32,313 bases of DNA from Halioglobus sp. (GTDB lineage: Bacteria > Pseudomonadota > Gammaproteobacteria > Pseudomonadales > Halieaceae). The notes below the pieces were generated by a model. It searched no databases. It saw nothing but the letters and a program-made list of their open reading frames with translations, and was not told the origin of the DNA. The stretch lies in contig JAPKBI010000004.1 of the NCBI GenBank assembly GCA_028823475.1, forward strand, positions 1 through 32,313, read 5' to 3'. Positions 1-9,351 of this stretch are shown piece after piece (positions within the stretch are counted from its first letter, which is position 1; each line of letters opens with the position of its first letter). Made by a program: the position numbers and the translations under genes.

Positions 1-88
1 CGGCAAAACTACCAGCGGTAGCCAGCAGTGCAGCACAGCTTACTATTAGGCTGCAAATCAGGTGTTTCTTAAACTTAGGAATTTCCAC
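1..88 (-). CDS. N-terminus of an exported protein truncated by the window edge (signal peptide; identity unknown)
   Basis: Reverse strand from GTG at 88..86 reads VEIPKFKKHLICSLIVSCAALLATAGSFA, a classic signal peptide with a purine-rich GGGAG upstream of the start. Confidence 0.55.
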   Translation of the reverse strand, partial: MEIPKFKKHLICSLIVSCAALLATAGSFA

Positions 89-195
89 TCTGTATAACTC
101 CCTGAAATTATAATTAGTTAGTGCGTCTGATAAAGATCATGATTTCAAAATTGTATTTAATGTATAAATTTGGAAAACACGCCACCGGTTAATAT

Positions 196-207
196 TTAAC
201 ATGTTAA
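196..207. promoter_or_regulatory. TTAACATGTTAA palindrome, putative MarR/HpaR-family operator
   Basis: Perfect 12-bp palindrome about 108 bp upstream of the leftward partial CDS; same core as the sites at 6732, 15052 and 22033. Confidence 0.5.
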
Positions 208-753
208 TGAGTTGGAGGCGCCTGTCAAGCCTCTATTATTTTCAGAGATCAATATTTGTATGGTTTTCCCTACAGCAGTGTGGGTTAGTCAGCGCTAGTA
301 ATCTGGGGAAAATTGACCTATTTCCACGTATGCCAATCCTGCGCTGAAATCTATTTCTATCGCTTGATGACAGCTCTATTTTTAGGTTTTCAGAAAGTTT
401 ATGGCGGTCATTTATATCGTTAAGTAATTGAAATTATGAGGTTTTTTGGGAGTTTGGCAATAGTGCCACTGATTCTCGTTTATCTGCCGGTCAGACGCAT
501 CGGCCTGTGAGCCGTTGCTGTGGTATTAACTAAACACGTTATCTGAACGTAATGAAAATCAGCTTTTATGGGTTGAACCCTAAATGTGAATGGTGCTGGA
601 GCTATGATTATACTTGCACCTTTTTCGTGTCGTGGAATACCCAAAATGAAGTGTTAGGAGCATGGTGTGGCTGCTGATTGTTCCCTGAGCAGTGCCCTAT
701 CTGCGGGTTTACAGTGTTGCGTGGGGTGTTGCTAGCACATTTCCTCCAACCCA

Positions 754-1515
754 CTATTCAGGGACGTAGTCAAACCATTTATCAACACCTGCTATGTAAC
801 TGGGTCGGCTGATAAAGCGGTTGATCCATTTTAGTGCATGAGGGTACTGTTCGAAGGGAAAGTTATTGAAATGCAGTAGCGTGTAGTTTGGAATCCAGGC
901 AATATCGGCCAGCGTCATTTTGTCGCAAACGAGCCACTCATATTTCTCTAGATTACTGTCGATGCGAGCAAATAGTGCGTGTAATTTCGCCGCAGCTTCA
1001 TCTATCATTGCCTGAGGAATGTGGCCACGGGCCAATGTCATTTTATGAAAGTCGATCAGCTCCTGGTTGGGCTGCTTCATGATGTATTCTTTCATGCTTT
1101 CCTTGGTTTTGGAGCGGTAACGCTCCGTGCCATAGACCCAAACTTTGATGACCTTTATGTGCAAGTCCCGTGTCAAATCTAGCCATTCCTCCATCTCTGC
1201 CCGTTGCTCAGGGTCATCGGGAATGAGTGAGGGTTCTGGATACTTCTCTTCCAGATAACGTAGAATATCGGAAGATTCATAGACGATTTCACCATTGTGA
1301 ACCAGTGAGGGTACTAGTCCATGGGGGTGAATTCGAAAGTACTCATCGGTCAAATTGTCCTGCGTATCGAGATTTATGTAATGACTGTTCCAGGGTAATC
1401 CCTTTTCCGCCAACGCAATGCGAATGCGCATCGCACAGTTAGACTGACTATAATGGAAAAGGTTGATACCTTTCATAGCCTTGGTTGTTGGGTCATCAGT
1501 GGGACGTATCGGCAT
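754..1515 (-). CDS. Glutathione S-transferase family protein
   Basis: Thioredoxin-fold N-terminus 'LFHYSQSNCAMRIRIALAEKGLPW', 'HGLVPSLVHNGEIVYESSDILRYLEEKYP', C-terminal helical GST domain. Preferred start MPIRP at 1515 with GGAGG just upstream (ORF track start is further upstream). Confidence 0.88.
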   Translation of the reverse strand: MPIRPTDDPTTKAMKGINLFHYSQSNCAMRIRIALAEKGLPWNSHYINLDTQDNLTDEYFRIHPHGLVPSLVHNGEIVYESSDILRYLEEKYPEPSLIPDDPEQRAEMEEWLDLTRDLHIKVIKVWVYGTERYRSKTKESMKEYIMKQPNQELIDFHKMTLARGHIPQAMIDEAAAKLHALFARIDSNLEKYEWLVCDKMTLADIAWIPNYTLLHFNNFPFEQYPHALKWINRFISRPSYIAGVDKWFDYVPE

Positions 1516-1613
1516 ATTGCCTCCAAAATGTAGGGTTGGGAGAAGTTTGGAATACTGTGCGTCGACTCGCAAGGCTTACCGAAAAGCGTTCCGCCTCATC
1601 GAATTGGTAGCCG

Positions 1614-2927
1614 TTACCGATGTTTGAAGACAATGCCGTTACGCATCACATAGCTGACTTCCTTGACCGCGGAGATATCTTGGAGAGGATCGCGATCAAG
1701 GGCAATAACATCTGCGATTTTACCCGGCTCCAGTGACCCGAGTTTGTCTGACATGCCAAGCAATGCCGCAGTATTGACGGTAGCAGTTTCGATGGCCTCC
1801 ATCGGCGTCATGCCTATTTCTACATAGGAAAGTAGTTCATCCGCGTTGTCCCCGTGATTGGATATACCCGCGTCGGAACCCATAGAGAAGAGCACACCAT
1901 TCTTGTGCGCTTTGTGTAATAACTCATTCACCTCCACCGCTTTCACTTTCAGACCCATTTTCACCGGATCGGGAATGTCAGGATGTTGCTGGAAGTATTT
2001 TGGCAAGGCTGCAGTAGCTACCAGATGCGCGCCGGTTTTCCTGTAGAGCTTGATTGAGGTGTCATCCATATAACTGGAGTGCTCTACAGAATCCACACCC
2101 GCTTCGAGTGCGGCATTGATGCCGTCGGTGCCATGAGCATGAGCCGTTACCTTAAGGTCCAAGCGGTGAGCTGCCTGAACTATTGCAACGAGTTCATCGG
2201 AGAACATTTCCGCGGCAGAATCTTTTTTCCCATTGCGGTCGCCACCGCCACCTGTGGCCATTATCTTGATCACTTCCGCTCCTAGTTTGTACTGATCGCG
2301 AACGGCTCGCCTGCAGTCCACTGCGCCATCGCAGACGCCGCTGGAGTGGTATAGTTGGGCGAAATCTTCGCGGACATTAAAATGATCAGAGTGACCTGCT
2401 GTCGCCGATAGAGCATATCCTGCGGCAATAATACGAGGACCAGGGATTACTCCCCGATTTATTGCGTCCCGCACTGCCATGATGGCTTCGCCGCTCATTG
2501 CCATCAGGTCCCTCACGGTAGTCACACCGGCCATCAGGGTCAGACTGGCATTTTCAACAGCGACCATGGCAAAGTCGGCGTCCGAGGTTTTATAAAAGTT
2601 ACTACGGGCAGCGCGGTTATCCATGGTTAAGTGGACATGCATATCCATCATGCCAGGCATTACAAAGCGCTGGCTGAGATCCACCGTGGTAACATTGGAT
2701 TCGGTGGAGTATTCTTCAGCGTTGACAAAGCCGTCAATGATCTCAATGACCTTGCCATTGCTGATGACCAAGCTTTGTCGCTCTTTTGGAGCAGTACCCG
2801 GGACCGCCAGTAGGGTGCCGGCATGGATAATGGTAATGTCGTCTCCCCCAGTTGGTGTCATGGCAAAAAGGAGCGCACCATAGAAAATAGTAATTAGTAT
2901 CAGTATTAGAGTGGTTAAGCGCTTCAT
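1614..2927 (-). CDS. Secreted amidohydrolase family protein (imidazolonepropionase/Xaa-Pro dipeptidase-like)
   Basis: 'FVMPGMMDMHVHLTMD' metal-binding HxH, 'KVTAHAHGTDGINAALEAGVDSVEHSSYMD', 'FSMGSDAGISNHGDNADELLSYVEIGMTPMEAIETATVNTAALLGMSDKLGSLEPGKIADVIALDRDPLQDI'. Start chosen at MKRLTTLILILITIFYGALLFA (signal peptide) with GAGG upstream. Confidence 0.9.
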   Translation of the reverse strand: MKRLTTLILILITIFYGALLFAMTPTGGDDITIIHAGTLLAVPGTAPKERQSLVISNGKVIEIIDGFVNAEEYSTESNVTTVDLSQRFVMPGMMDMHVHLTMDNRAARSNFYKTSDADFAMVAVENASLTLMAGVTTVRDLMAMSGEAIMAVRDAINRGVIPGPRIIAAGYALSATAGHSDHFNVREDFAQLYHSSGVCDGAVDCRRAVRDQYKLGAEVIKIMATGGGGDRNGKKDSAAEMFSDELVAIVQAAHRLDLKVTAHAHGTDGINAALEAGVDSVEHSSYMDDTSIKLYRKTGAHLVATAALPKYFQQHPDIPDPVKMGLKVKAVEVNELLHKAHKNGVLFSMGSDAGISNHGDNADELLSYVEIGMTPMEAIETATVNTAALLGMSDKLGSLEPGKIADVIALDRDPLQDISAVKEVSYVMRNGIVFKHR

Positions 2928-2938
2928 ATGCCGGCCTC

Positions 2939-3778
2939 TTAAGTTAGTAGGTCTAGGGGTTGTTGATACAGAGACAAAATGCTGCAGGTGGTTGCGTAAA
3001 TAGGTATTGGTTCGCAAAACCACACTTCGCCTGTCTGTTCTTCGGTGGCTGCCGCGATGCAGACCGATGTTCGAATTTCAAAAGCGCCCCCGCCTCCTTC
3101 ACGGTAGGTGTCTTCGTCGGTGTAAGCTAGTAGGGCATCTTTGCGTTTGTTGATGAGGTGGTCGATTAGTGTCCTGTCCCAGGCTTCGTTAATTTTCCCT
3201 GAATCCGGAGTGCAGGGCCAGTGTGAGGTGCCGCCCGTTCCGATAAGCGCAATTTTTTCGGGTGCAGAATTGATTGCTTCGCGTAAGGCCAGGCCAAGTG
3301 CCCAAGATCGATGCAGGGGGCTCATGGGTTTACTCTGACAGTTTATGTTCACAGGTATGATCGGTATTTTGTACTGCGGGGTAAGAAAGTGCAGAGGAAC
3401 AGACATGCCGTGGTCAAATTTCCACTCCTGAGCAAAACAGACATCTACGCTTTGCATTACTTGATTTATTAGGCGAAGTGATAAATCAGGGTTCGCTGGT
3501 ATGGTGGTTCGAGGAATTTTGAGCCAATTAGGGTCTTCAATAGGGCCGTAGTATTCGTCCGCGATACCAATCGAGAAGGTTGGCATGTTATCCATAAAGA
3601 AATTAGCGAAGTGTTCAGAAGACACCATTACGATTGCTTCGGCGCCGGCGCCCTCTATGGTCCGCCGCTGTCGATCAAAGGCTTCCAGCAACTGTCTGCG
3701 CAACTGTGGGTCCGCCATTTCACCCCGTGAGGTGATAGCGGGAGAATGGCAGCAGGTGCCAGCGTAAACAAGGCTCAT
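2939..3778 (-). CDS. LigB-type extradiol ring-cleavage dioxygenase (protocatechuate 4,5-dioxygenase beta-subunit-like)
   Basis: 'MSLVYAGTCCHSPAITSRG', 'MVSSEHFANFFMDNMPTFSIGIADEYYGP', 'IGTGGTSHWP': LigB-superfamily His motifs; adjacent to a LigA-like subunit. Confidence 0.88.
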   Translation of the reverse strand: MSLVYAGTCCHSPAITSRGEMADPQLRRQLLEAFDRQRRTIEGAGAEAIVMVSSEHFANFFMDNMPTFSIGIADEYYGPIEDPNWLKIPRTTIPANPDLSLRLINQVMQSVDVCFAQEWKFDHGMSVPLHFLTPQYKIPIIPVNINCQSKPMSPLHRSWALGLALREAINSAPEKIALIGTGGTSHWPCTPDSGKINEAWDRTLIDHLINKRKDALLAYTDEDTYREGGGGAFEIRTSVCIAAATEEQTGEVWFCEPIPIYATTCSILSLYQQPLDLLT

Positions 3779-3800
3779 AGTCTTTCCCTCAGGGTCACGC

Positions 3801-4124
3801 CTAAATCGCGCCCTTACCGTCTTGCATGGCGTAGAGGCCTTCGCGAACGGGACCATATTGATCAATGCCGTCGCGCATGGCCTGAATATATTGGGGCCAG
3901 TCATAGCCGCTCATCGTAGCATAGTGCATTAATAGCTGAGCGTTAACGCCCATTACATAGAGCAAGCCGATGTCGGGTTTTCTCAAGGCATCGACTTCTT
4001 CCTCTGTGAGTGTGTAATGGCCAAATACCGTATCGCGATCCTCAAAAAAATGCTGCTGCTGCACCGGATCACGATTCAAGTGGTAGAGTAGCTTTTGTAC
4101 GTAATAAAGGCTCATTTTGTACAC
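3801..4124 (-). CDS. LigA-like subunit (protocatechuate 4,5-dioxygenase alpha-subunit family)
   Basis: 'YYVQKLLYHLNRDPVQQQHFFEDRDTVFGHYTLTEEEVDALRKPDIGLLYVMGVNAQLLMHYATMSGYDWPQYIQAM', typical LigA small helical subunit, next to the LigB gene. Confidence 0.85.
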   Translation of the reverse strand: MYKMSLYYVQKLLYHLNRDPVQQQHFFEDRDTVFGHYTLTEEEVDALRKPDIGLLYVMGVNAQLLMHYATMSGYDWPQYIQAMRDGIDQYGPVREGLYAMQDGKGAI

Positions 4125-4159
4125 CCATACTGTAAATGAATCAGTTGCAAAATCGGACC

Positions 4160-4828
4160 TTACTCCCAGGGGATTCCGTAATTGCGATCCCGGCGCTCGA
4201 GGGCGACGACGCGCTGTACGGCCGGGCGTTGCCAGACTCGCTGCGCCAGGGCTTTCCAGTTAGGCCTCGGAGGTACGGAGGCAATCCGCTCGTCGGTTGT
4301 CCACAGGTACATCACAAAAAGGTAGGCATCGGCCACTGAAAATTGACTACCCGCCGCCCAGTCAAGGTCGGTGAGCCGGGTCTCAACGATCGCCACGGCT
4401 TTAGCCAAATTTGTAACACCCTGTGCGTAGACGGCGGCAATCACGTCATTGTCCTCGCCCGCATATACTGAAGAGCGGAAAATCGACCGCACATACGTAT
4501 GTACGCTACTGGACATAAAGTTCATCCACTCGTGGGCCCGATAACGCTCGAGGTCGCCGGGAGGCGCGAGGAGGTTCTTGGAAGAAGCATGATCGCCGAT
4601 ATAGGTGAGTATGGCATGTGTCTCCGTCAGCGTGGCCTCGCCAATGCTCAATGCGGGGACTGCGCCGCTGGGATTGGTAGCAAGGTATTCGGGATTCCAA
4701 TTTTTATGTGTGCGAAGATCGACTATTCGGCGTTCATATTGCAAGCCGCTTTCCTCCAGGGCTATATGCGCGGCTAGCGAACAGGCCCGAGGGAAATAGA
4801 ATAATGTAAGGTTCTTCGGTGCTGTCAT
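4160..4828 (-). CDS. Beta-class glutathione S-transferase (BphK-like)
   Basis: 'LFYFPRACSLAAHIALEESGLQYE' carries the beta-class xACS catalytic Cys motif; 'NPSGAVPALSIGEATLTETHAILTYIGD'. Start overlaps the M28 peptidase stop (ATGA-type coupling). Confidence 0.88.
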   Translation of the reverse strand: MTAPKNLTLFYFPRACSLAAHIALEESGLQYERRIVDLRTHKNWNPEYLATNPSGAVPALSIGEATLTETHAILTYIGDHASSKNLLAPPGDLERYRAHEWMNFMSSSVHTYVRSIFRSSVYAGEDNDVIAAVYAQGVTNLAKAVAIVETRLTDLDWAAGSQFSVADAYLFVMYLWTTDERIASVPPRPNWKALAQRVWQRPAVQRVVALERRDRNYGIPWE

Positions 4829-6456
4829 GGCGCAAACTGAGCGTCACGAAGGGGTTTGAACTCTTTGCCATCATACCACTGAGCAAATTCGCTGCTATTG
4901 GCCAATACTTGACCGGTCAAATATAACGCCATCACATCCAGTAGCGCACCCGATACATCCATTGAGTCTGAATACTCGTCGGCTACCTGATGGTACCTGT
5001 GTTCGAAATAATCGTCAGCCTGCGCGTCCATCCATTCAGATCCGTTATCTACATGCTCACTTCCGCTTGCCAACCCTATGGTGGGTACACCAGAGCGATT
5101 AAAACTGAAGCCGTCGTTCCTGTAGGCGATCCCCGCCTCAAGCCTGCCAAAAGGATTGACCACTCTTCCCTGTTTTTTGACGATGGCCTCATGGATAGCG
5201 GTGTCCATTAGTGCCGAATTTCCAAACCCGTGCACAAGCACATCGCGGGTTTTGCCGTTCAGATTCATCATGTCGAGGTTGATTACTCCAACGGTCTGAC
5301 GCAGTGGGACGACGGGGTTTTTGGTGTAATAATAAGACCCCAGCAAACCGCTTTCCTCAGCCGTGACCGCCATAATAAGGACTGAGCGCTGGTTGTTGGC
5401 GGCCGATTTAAACAGGTATGCAAGCTCTATCAGGCTGGCGATACCTGCAGCGTTATCTTTTGCGCCGTTAAATATTTGGTCTCCCTCAAGCTTGGTGTCG
5501 ATGCCAAGATGATCCCAGTGTGCAATATAGATAACAACCTCCTCAGGCCGCTCTAGGCCCGGTATTAGGCCGAGTACGTTGTAAGAGGTTACATACGCCA
5601 GTGCTGAATTAACATTCAGCGTTATAGAAGATGCCAGAGGTTTGGCTTTGAACCCTAGGCGCATCGCCGCACGCAATTCCAGCTCGTAATCCACTCCGGA
5701 AAGCGCCATGGTTCTGGCAGTTGTGGCTGCGGAGATATACCCCTGTATCAAAAGATTCCCCGCTGTACCCTCTGAGTCATTAAGAACCTGTCTAGCTTTG
5801 TTAAACTTGGCGACGTGTTTGGCCCAGTCTAGATTTGAGAGCCTAGTGTCGTGAATAATAAAGGCTGCGGTGGCGCCTTGGCGTTCGGCCTCTTCGTACT
5901 TATAGGAGTCCTTGGCGTAATAGGTAACACCTTTCCCTAAAAATAAAGAGCGGTCTTGCGTTAGGTGGCCCGGGTCGTTGCTGAGTATGATTACGGTCTT
6001 GCCTCTGACGTTAACGTCCTGATAGTCATTCCAGTCGTACTCAGGCGCTATCACGCCGAAACCAACGAAAACCAGTTGGGACTCAACTACAGAAATCCGT
6101 GTTTTGAGGGTGCGGGCGAACGCCAGTATATCAGTGCCGTGTTCCATGGGGTTTGATTCGCCGGCATTGCTTAAGTGTACCTCCGCGCGTTCAGTCGTAA
6201 GACTGGCGATGGGGGTTGCTTGTAAATAGCTGTTGCCGTTGCCGGGAGAGAGCCCCGCCTTTTCAAACTCTTTCCTAATGGTCGCAATGGTTTTCTTACC
6301 TCCCGCGGTGGAGGGTTTACGTCCTTCGTACGTATCTGATGATAAAGTTTTAAGATTCTCGCGAAAGCGTTCCTCGGAGGGGGGTGGGAGGAGAGGGGCT
6401 GAATACGCGCAGCATGACCCAAAGTATAAGATGACAGGAAGGAGTGGTTTGATCAT
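4825..6456 (-). CDS. M28 family metallopeptidase with signal peptide
   Basis: 'VVIYIAHWDHLGID', 'GAKDNAAGIASLIELAYLF', 'VLIMAVTAEESGLLGSYYY', 'VGVINLDMMNLNG'. Start chosen at MIKPLLPVILYFGSCCAYSAPLL rather than the longer ORF. Confidence 0.88.
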   Translation of the reverse strand: MIKPLLPVILYFGSCCAYSAPLLPPPSEERFRENLKTLSSDTYEGRKPSTAGGKKTIATIRKEFEKAGLSPGNGNSYLQATPIASLTTERAEVHLSNAGESNPMEHGTDILAFARTLKTRISVVESQLVFVGFGVIAPEYDWNDYQDVNVRGKTVIILSNDPGHLTQDRSLFLGKGVTYYAKDSYKYEEAERQGATAAFIIHDTRLSNLDWAKHVAKFNKARQVLNDSEGTAGNLLIQGYISAATTARTMALSGVDYELELRAAMRLGFKAKPLASSITLNVNSALAYVTSYNVLGLIPGLERPEEVVIYIAHWDHLGIDTKLEGDQIFNGAKDNAAGIASLIELAYLFKSAANNQRSVLIMAVTAEESGLLGSYYYTKNPVVPLRQTVGVINLDMMNLNGKTRDVLVHGFGNSALMDTAIHEAIVKKQGRVVNPFGRLEAGIAYRNDGFSFNRSGVPTIGLASGSEHVDNGSEWMDAQADDYFEHRYHQVADEYSDSMDVSGALLDVMALYLTGQVLANSSEFAQWYDGKEFKPLRDAQFAP

Positions 6457-6731
6457 GATGTAGCATTGCGCTCCTATGCAATTGGGACGGCCGCTGCCCA
6501 CTAGTGATTGAGTTCCAGTTGAATTAGTGTAGCGCGTAATTTGGATGTTGTGAACGAGCATCTATTTCACCTGCCGAAACAAAAATAAATTTTTGGCCGC
6601 ATTCCGCAAAAGTCTTGGCCTTGAACTGCAGCCACAGTCAATCTGAGCGAATAAGCAAGGCTCTCGGTCATCGTTCAGTCGTGTGATTTCTCTGTTGAGA
6701 ACTCCTCGATTTGACCGCCAGACTAATTGTT

Positions 6732-6745
6732 ATTAACATGTTAAT
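6732..6745. promoter_or_regulatory. ATTAACATGTTAAT palindrome, putative MarR/HpaR-family operator
   Basis: Perfect 14-bp palindrome about 100 bp upstream of the MFS transporter; shares the TAACATGTTA core with three other sites. Confidence 0.55.
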
Positions 6746-6844
6746 TAAATTCTCGCTCAGACGGCAGTTTTTCGCAATATTACCCTGTGCCGGAGTTAGT
6801 CAGCAAGAGTGCAATCAGTACTTCTTAAAATAAAGGATAAGGCT

Positions 6845-8023
6845 ATGTTGGGTTATTTCGGTGATCGCTCGAAAGCTATAGACGTCAATGCAACGAAATC
6901 TATTGTTGCGATTGTTGTCTTGGCCGTCATTGGGCCGTGTATGTTCATCTTGCAGCCTGCCTATGTCCAGGGGCTGGTGGAGTACATGAGCTTTACAGAG
7001 GAGGAGGCCGGGCTTATCGCCTCTGCTGAAATGTTCGGTTTGGCCGCAACCGCCATTGCGGTGAATTTTTTCCTGGGCAGGTTCAACTGGCGAGTCATGT
7101 CTGCGGTATTTCTTGCAGTATCCGCTATTGGTAACGGTCTATCTACCGGCATCTCTGATGCCGAGGCCCTGATGGTCATTCGATTTATTACTGGCCTGGG
7201 CTCAGGCGGGTTGATTTCGATCACCTTCACCATGATGGGCTTGACCGACCGCGCAGATCGCAATATGGGGTTTATCGTCGCTGCGGTTTTAAGTTACGGT
7301 GCTTTTGGGTTACTCCTCATGCCTTCCTTGTTTCATTGGGTAGGCTTGGAAGGGGTGCTGGCGTTCTTTGGCTTATTCTCAGCCTGCGGCTTCTTATTCG
7401 TAGCCAGTCTGCCGTGTTCTGATCAAACCCACAAACAAACAGCGATAGAAGGCTCGCCCTATACTTGGCGCACAAAGTTGGTAGCGCTATCGGGTGTGCT
7501 GGCCTATAACCTAGCCATCGGCATTGTCTGGGTGTACATCTTTTTGGTGGGTGTAGATGCAGGTATTAGTGAACAGTCTGTTGCAAATGCGCTTACAATT
7601 TCACAGTTTCTGGGTATAGCTGGCGCGATGGGGGCAGTAATTTTTGAGCTTCGGTTTGGCCGTATTTTTCCGCTTATGCTGGGTATTTTCGGGGGTGCGC
7701 TCGGAATCGGTTTTATCTTGGGGACTCCCAGCGCATTTATGTATACCGCCGGTGTCTGTATATTTAATCTACTGTGGAATTTGACGGTGCCCTATATGCT
7801 GGCAGCCTTGGCGGCTTTCGATGCCAGCGGCAGGGTGGTGGCCATGGGAGTAGCCTTACAAATGTTGGGTTTCGCTGTAGGGCCAGCACTGGCGGCTCTA
7901 TTGCTCAATGTATACGGATACGATTTCATTAACACAATTGCCATCGGCTTGTTTGTGGCAGCGGCGATTTTATTGGTGCCGGGGCTGCGCACCCAAAACC
8001 GGGTGGAGGCGGAAGCGAAATAA
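6845..8023 (+). CDS. MFS transporter (probable aromatic acid uptake)
   Basis: About 12 hydrophobic segments, 'VIRFITGLGSGGLISITFTMMGLTDRADRNMGFIVAAVLSYGAFGLLLMP'. Start at MLGYFGDRSK preceded by AAGGATAAGG; the ORF track start at 6809 is an alternative. Confidence 0.82.
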   Translation: MLGYFGDRSKAIDVNATKSIVAIVVLAVIGPCMFILQPAYVQGLVEYMSFTEEEAGLIASAEMFGLAATAIAVNFFLGRFNWRVMSAVFLAVSAIGNGLSTGISDAEALMVIRFITGLGSGGLISITFTMMGLTDRADRNMGFIVAAVLSYGAFGLLLMPSLFHWVGLEGVLAFFGLFSACGFLFVASLPCSDQTHKQTAIEGSPYTWRTKLVALSGVLAYNLAIGIVWVYIFLVGVDAGISEQSVANALTISQFLGIAGAMGAVIFELRFGRIFPLMLGIFGGALGIGFILGTPSAFMYTAGVCIFNLLWNLTVPYMLAALAAFDASGRVVAMGVALQMLGFAVGPALAALLLNVYGYDFINTIAIGLFVAAAILLVPGLRTQNRVEAEAK

Positions 8024-8038
8024 GAAAGGATTGAAGTG

Positions 8039-8076
8039 ACGAAGAACCGTCCGCAGTATTGCGAACGATTCTTCGT
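8039..8076. terminator. Bidirectional intrinsic terminator between convergent genes
   Basis: ACGAAGAACCGTCCGCA ... TGCGAACGATTCTTCGT, 17-bp arms with two imperfect positions, followed by T-rich sequence, between the convergent MFS and YceI genes. Confidence 0.65.
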
Positions 8077-8093
8077 TATTTACGGTTTTCTTT

Positions 8094-8666
8094 TTACTCG
8101 CGGATACCTTCTATAGAAAGTGTGAGCTCAACCTCTGCCGCTGCGGCCCCCAGGTTTTCGGCCAGATCCATTCCGAACTCTGCTGGCTTGAGCGTCGCGG
8201 TGCCCTGAAAGCCCTGCCTAAAACCTCCCCATGGGTCTTCACCGCCGCCCACGTGAACGACATCCAGTGTTACTGGCTTGGTCACTCCATTAAATGTCAG
8301 ATTACCAGTAACCGTCGCCGTTTCGTTATTTCCGGCCTGGTAGCTGGTGCTGACAAATTTTACGGTGGGGTGCTTGTCGGTGTTGAGGAAGTCACCTGAA
8401 CGGATATGTTTGTCACGTTCCGCGTGATGAGTGTCAACACTGGCGGCCTTAATCTCGATTGATACAGAGTTGCTGCCGAGCTTGGCTTCATCGTAGCTGA
8501 AGTTACCAGAAAAGTCGTTAAAACGACCATTCAGCCAGGAGTATCCCAGGTGTTTTACTCTGAACTGGACAAAAGTGTGCTCAGTATCAATCTGGTAGTT
8601 ATCCGCCAGTGTGGGGGTGCTGAGTATTACCAGGGAAGTGGCAACAGCAGTGAGAAGTTTTTTCAT
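8094..8666 (-). CDS. YceI family periplasmic protein
   Basis: Signal peptide then 'NYQIDTEHTFVQFRVKHLGYSWLNGRFNDFSGNFSYD', 'HIRSGDFLNTDKHPTVKFVSTSYQ', 'VTGNLTFNGVTKPVTLDV'. Confidence 0.95.
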   Translation of the reverse strand: MKKLLTAVATSLVILSTPTLADNYQIDTEHTFVQFRVKHLGYSWLNGRFNDFSGNFSYDEAKLGSNSVSIEIKAASVDTHHAERDKHIRSGDFLNTDKHPTVKFVSTSYQAGNNETATVTGNLTFNGVTKPVTLDVVHVGGGEDPWGGFRQGFQGTATLKPAEFGMDLAENLGAAAAEVELTLSIEGIRE

Positions 8667-8718
8667 GATTAAAGTTTCCTTTATGGTTGGTTATATTACT
8701 GGACTTGAGAAAATCATA

Positions 8719-9264
8719 CTACATTCCAAGCATGCGCTTGAGCGTGTTGTCGCGTTCGACGAAGTGGTGCTTGATAGCCGCCGAGGCGTGGACAATGGTT
8801 AATGTTATAAGAACGTAAGCGGCTATTTCGTGAATCAGGCCACTAGCGTCCTCCAGATTTTCAATGGATGAGGTGATCGCCGGTATGGAAAACCAGTTGA
8901 AAACATCAACTGCTTGTCCTTTGGCGCTAGAAATAAAGTAGCCGCTAAAGCCCATTAGAAGCAGCAACAGATAAAGCAGAGCATGGGTCAAGCGGGCAGC
9001 AGTCCGCTCCCAGGGTTTATGATTTTTCGGTGATTCGGGCATTGTCGAGAGCTTACGCCAAATCATCCTGGCTACTACAACCAGGGTTATCAGGACACCG
9101 ATGCTGCGATGGATGTTTGGCGCACGGTTATACCAGGGGTCGTAATACCCTAGGTCGACCATCCAGAGGCCTAGGACAAACAAGCCCAACACCACAATCG
9201 CAGTAACCCAGTGAACTAAAATAAAGGGAATACTATAACCGGCGGGTGTATTGTCTTTATCCAT
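8719..9264 (-). CDS. Cytochrome b561 family protein
   Basis: Four transmembrane segments, 'YSIPFILVHWVTAIVVLGLFVLGLWM', 'NIHRSIGVLITLVVVARMIWR', 'HEIAAYVLITLTIVHASAAIKHHFVERDNTLKRML'. Paired with YceI. Confidence 0.93.
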   Translation of the reverse strand: MDKDNTPAGYSIPFILVHWVTAIVVLGLFVLGLWMVDLGYYDPWYNRAPNIHRSIGVLITLVVVARMIWRKLSTMPESPKNHKPWERTAARLTHALLYLLLLLMGFSGYFISSAKGQAVDVFNWFSIPAITSSIENLEDASGLIHEIAAYVLITLTIVHASAAIKHHFVERDNTLKRMLGM

Positions 9265-9351
9265 GCAGTGACCTCATATTAAAGTCTCGTCTATGAGTAT
9301 TTAAAGGAGTATAGACTCGGTGATTGATGTATTGGCTCATTTAAATTCGAC

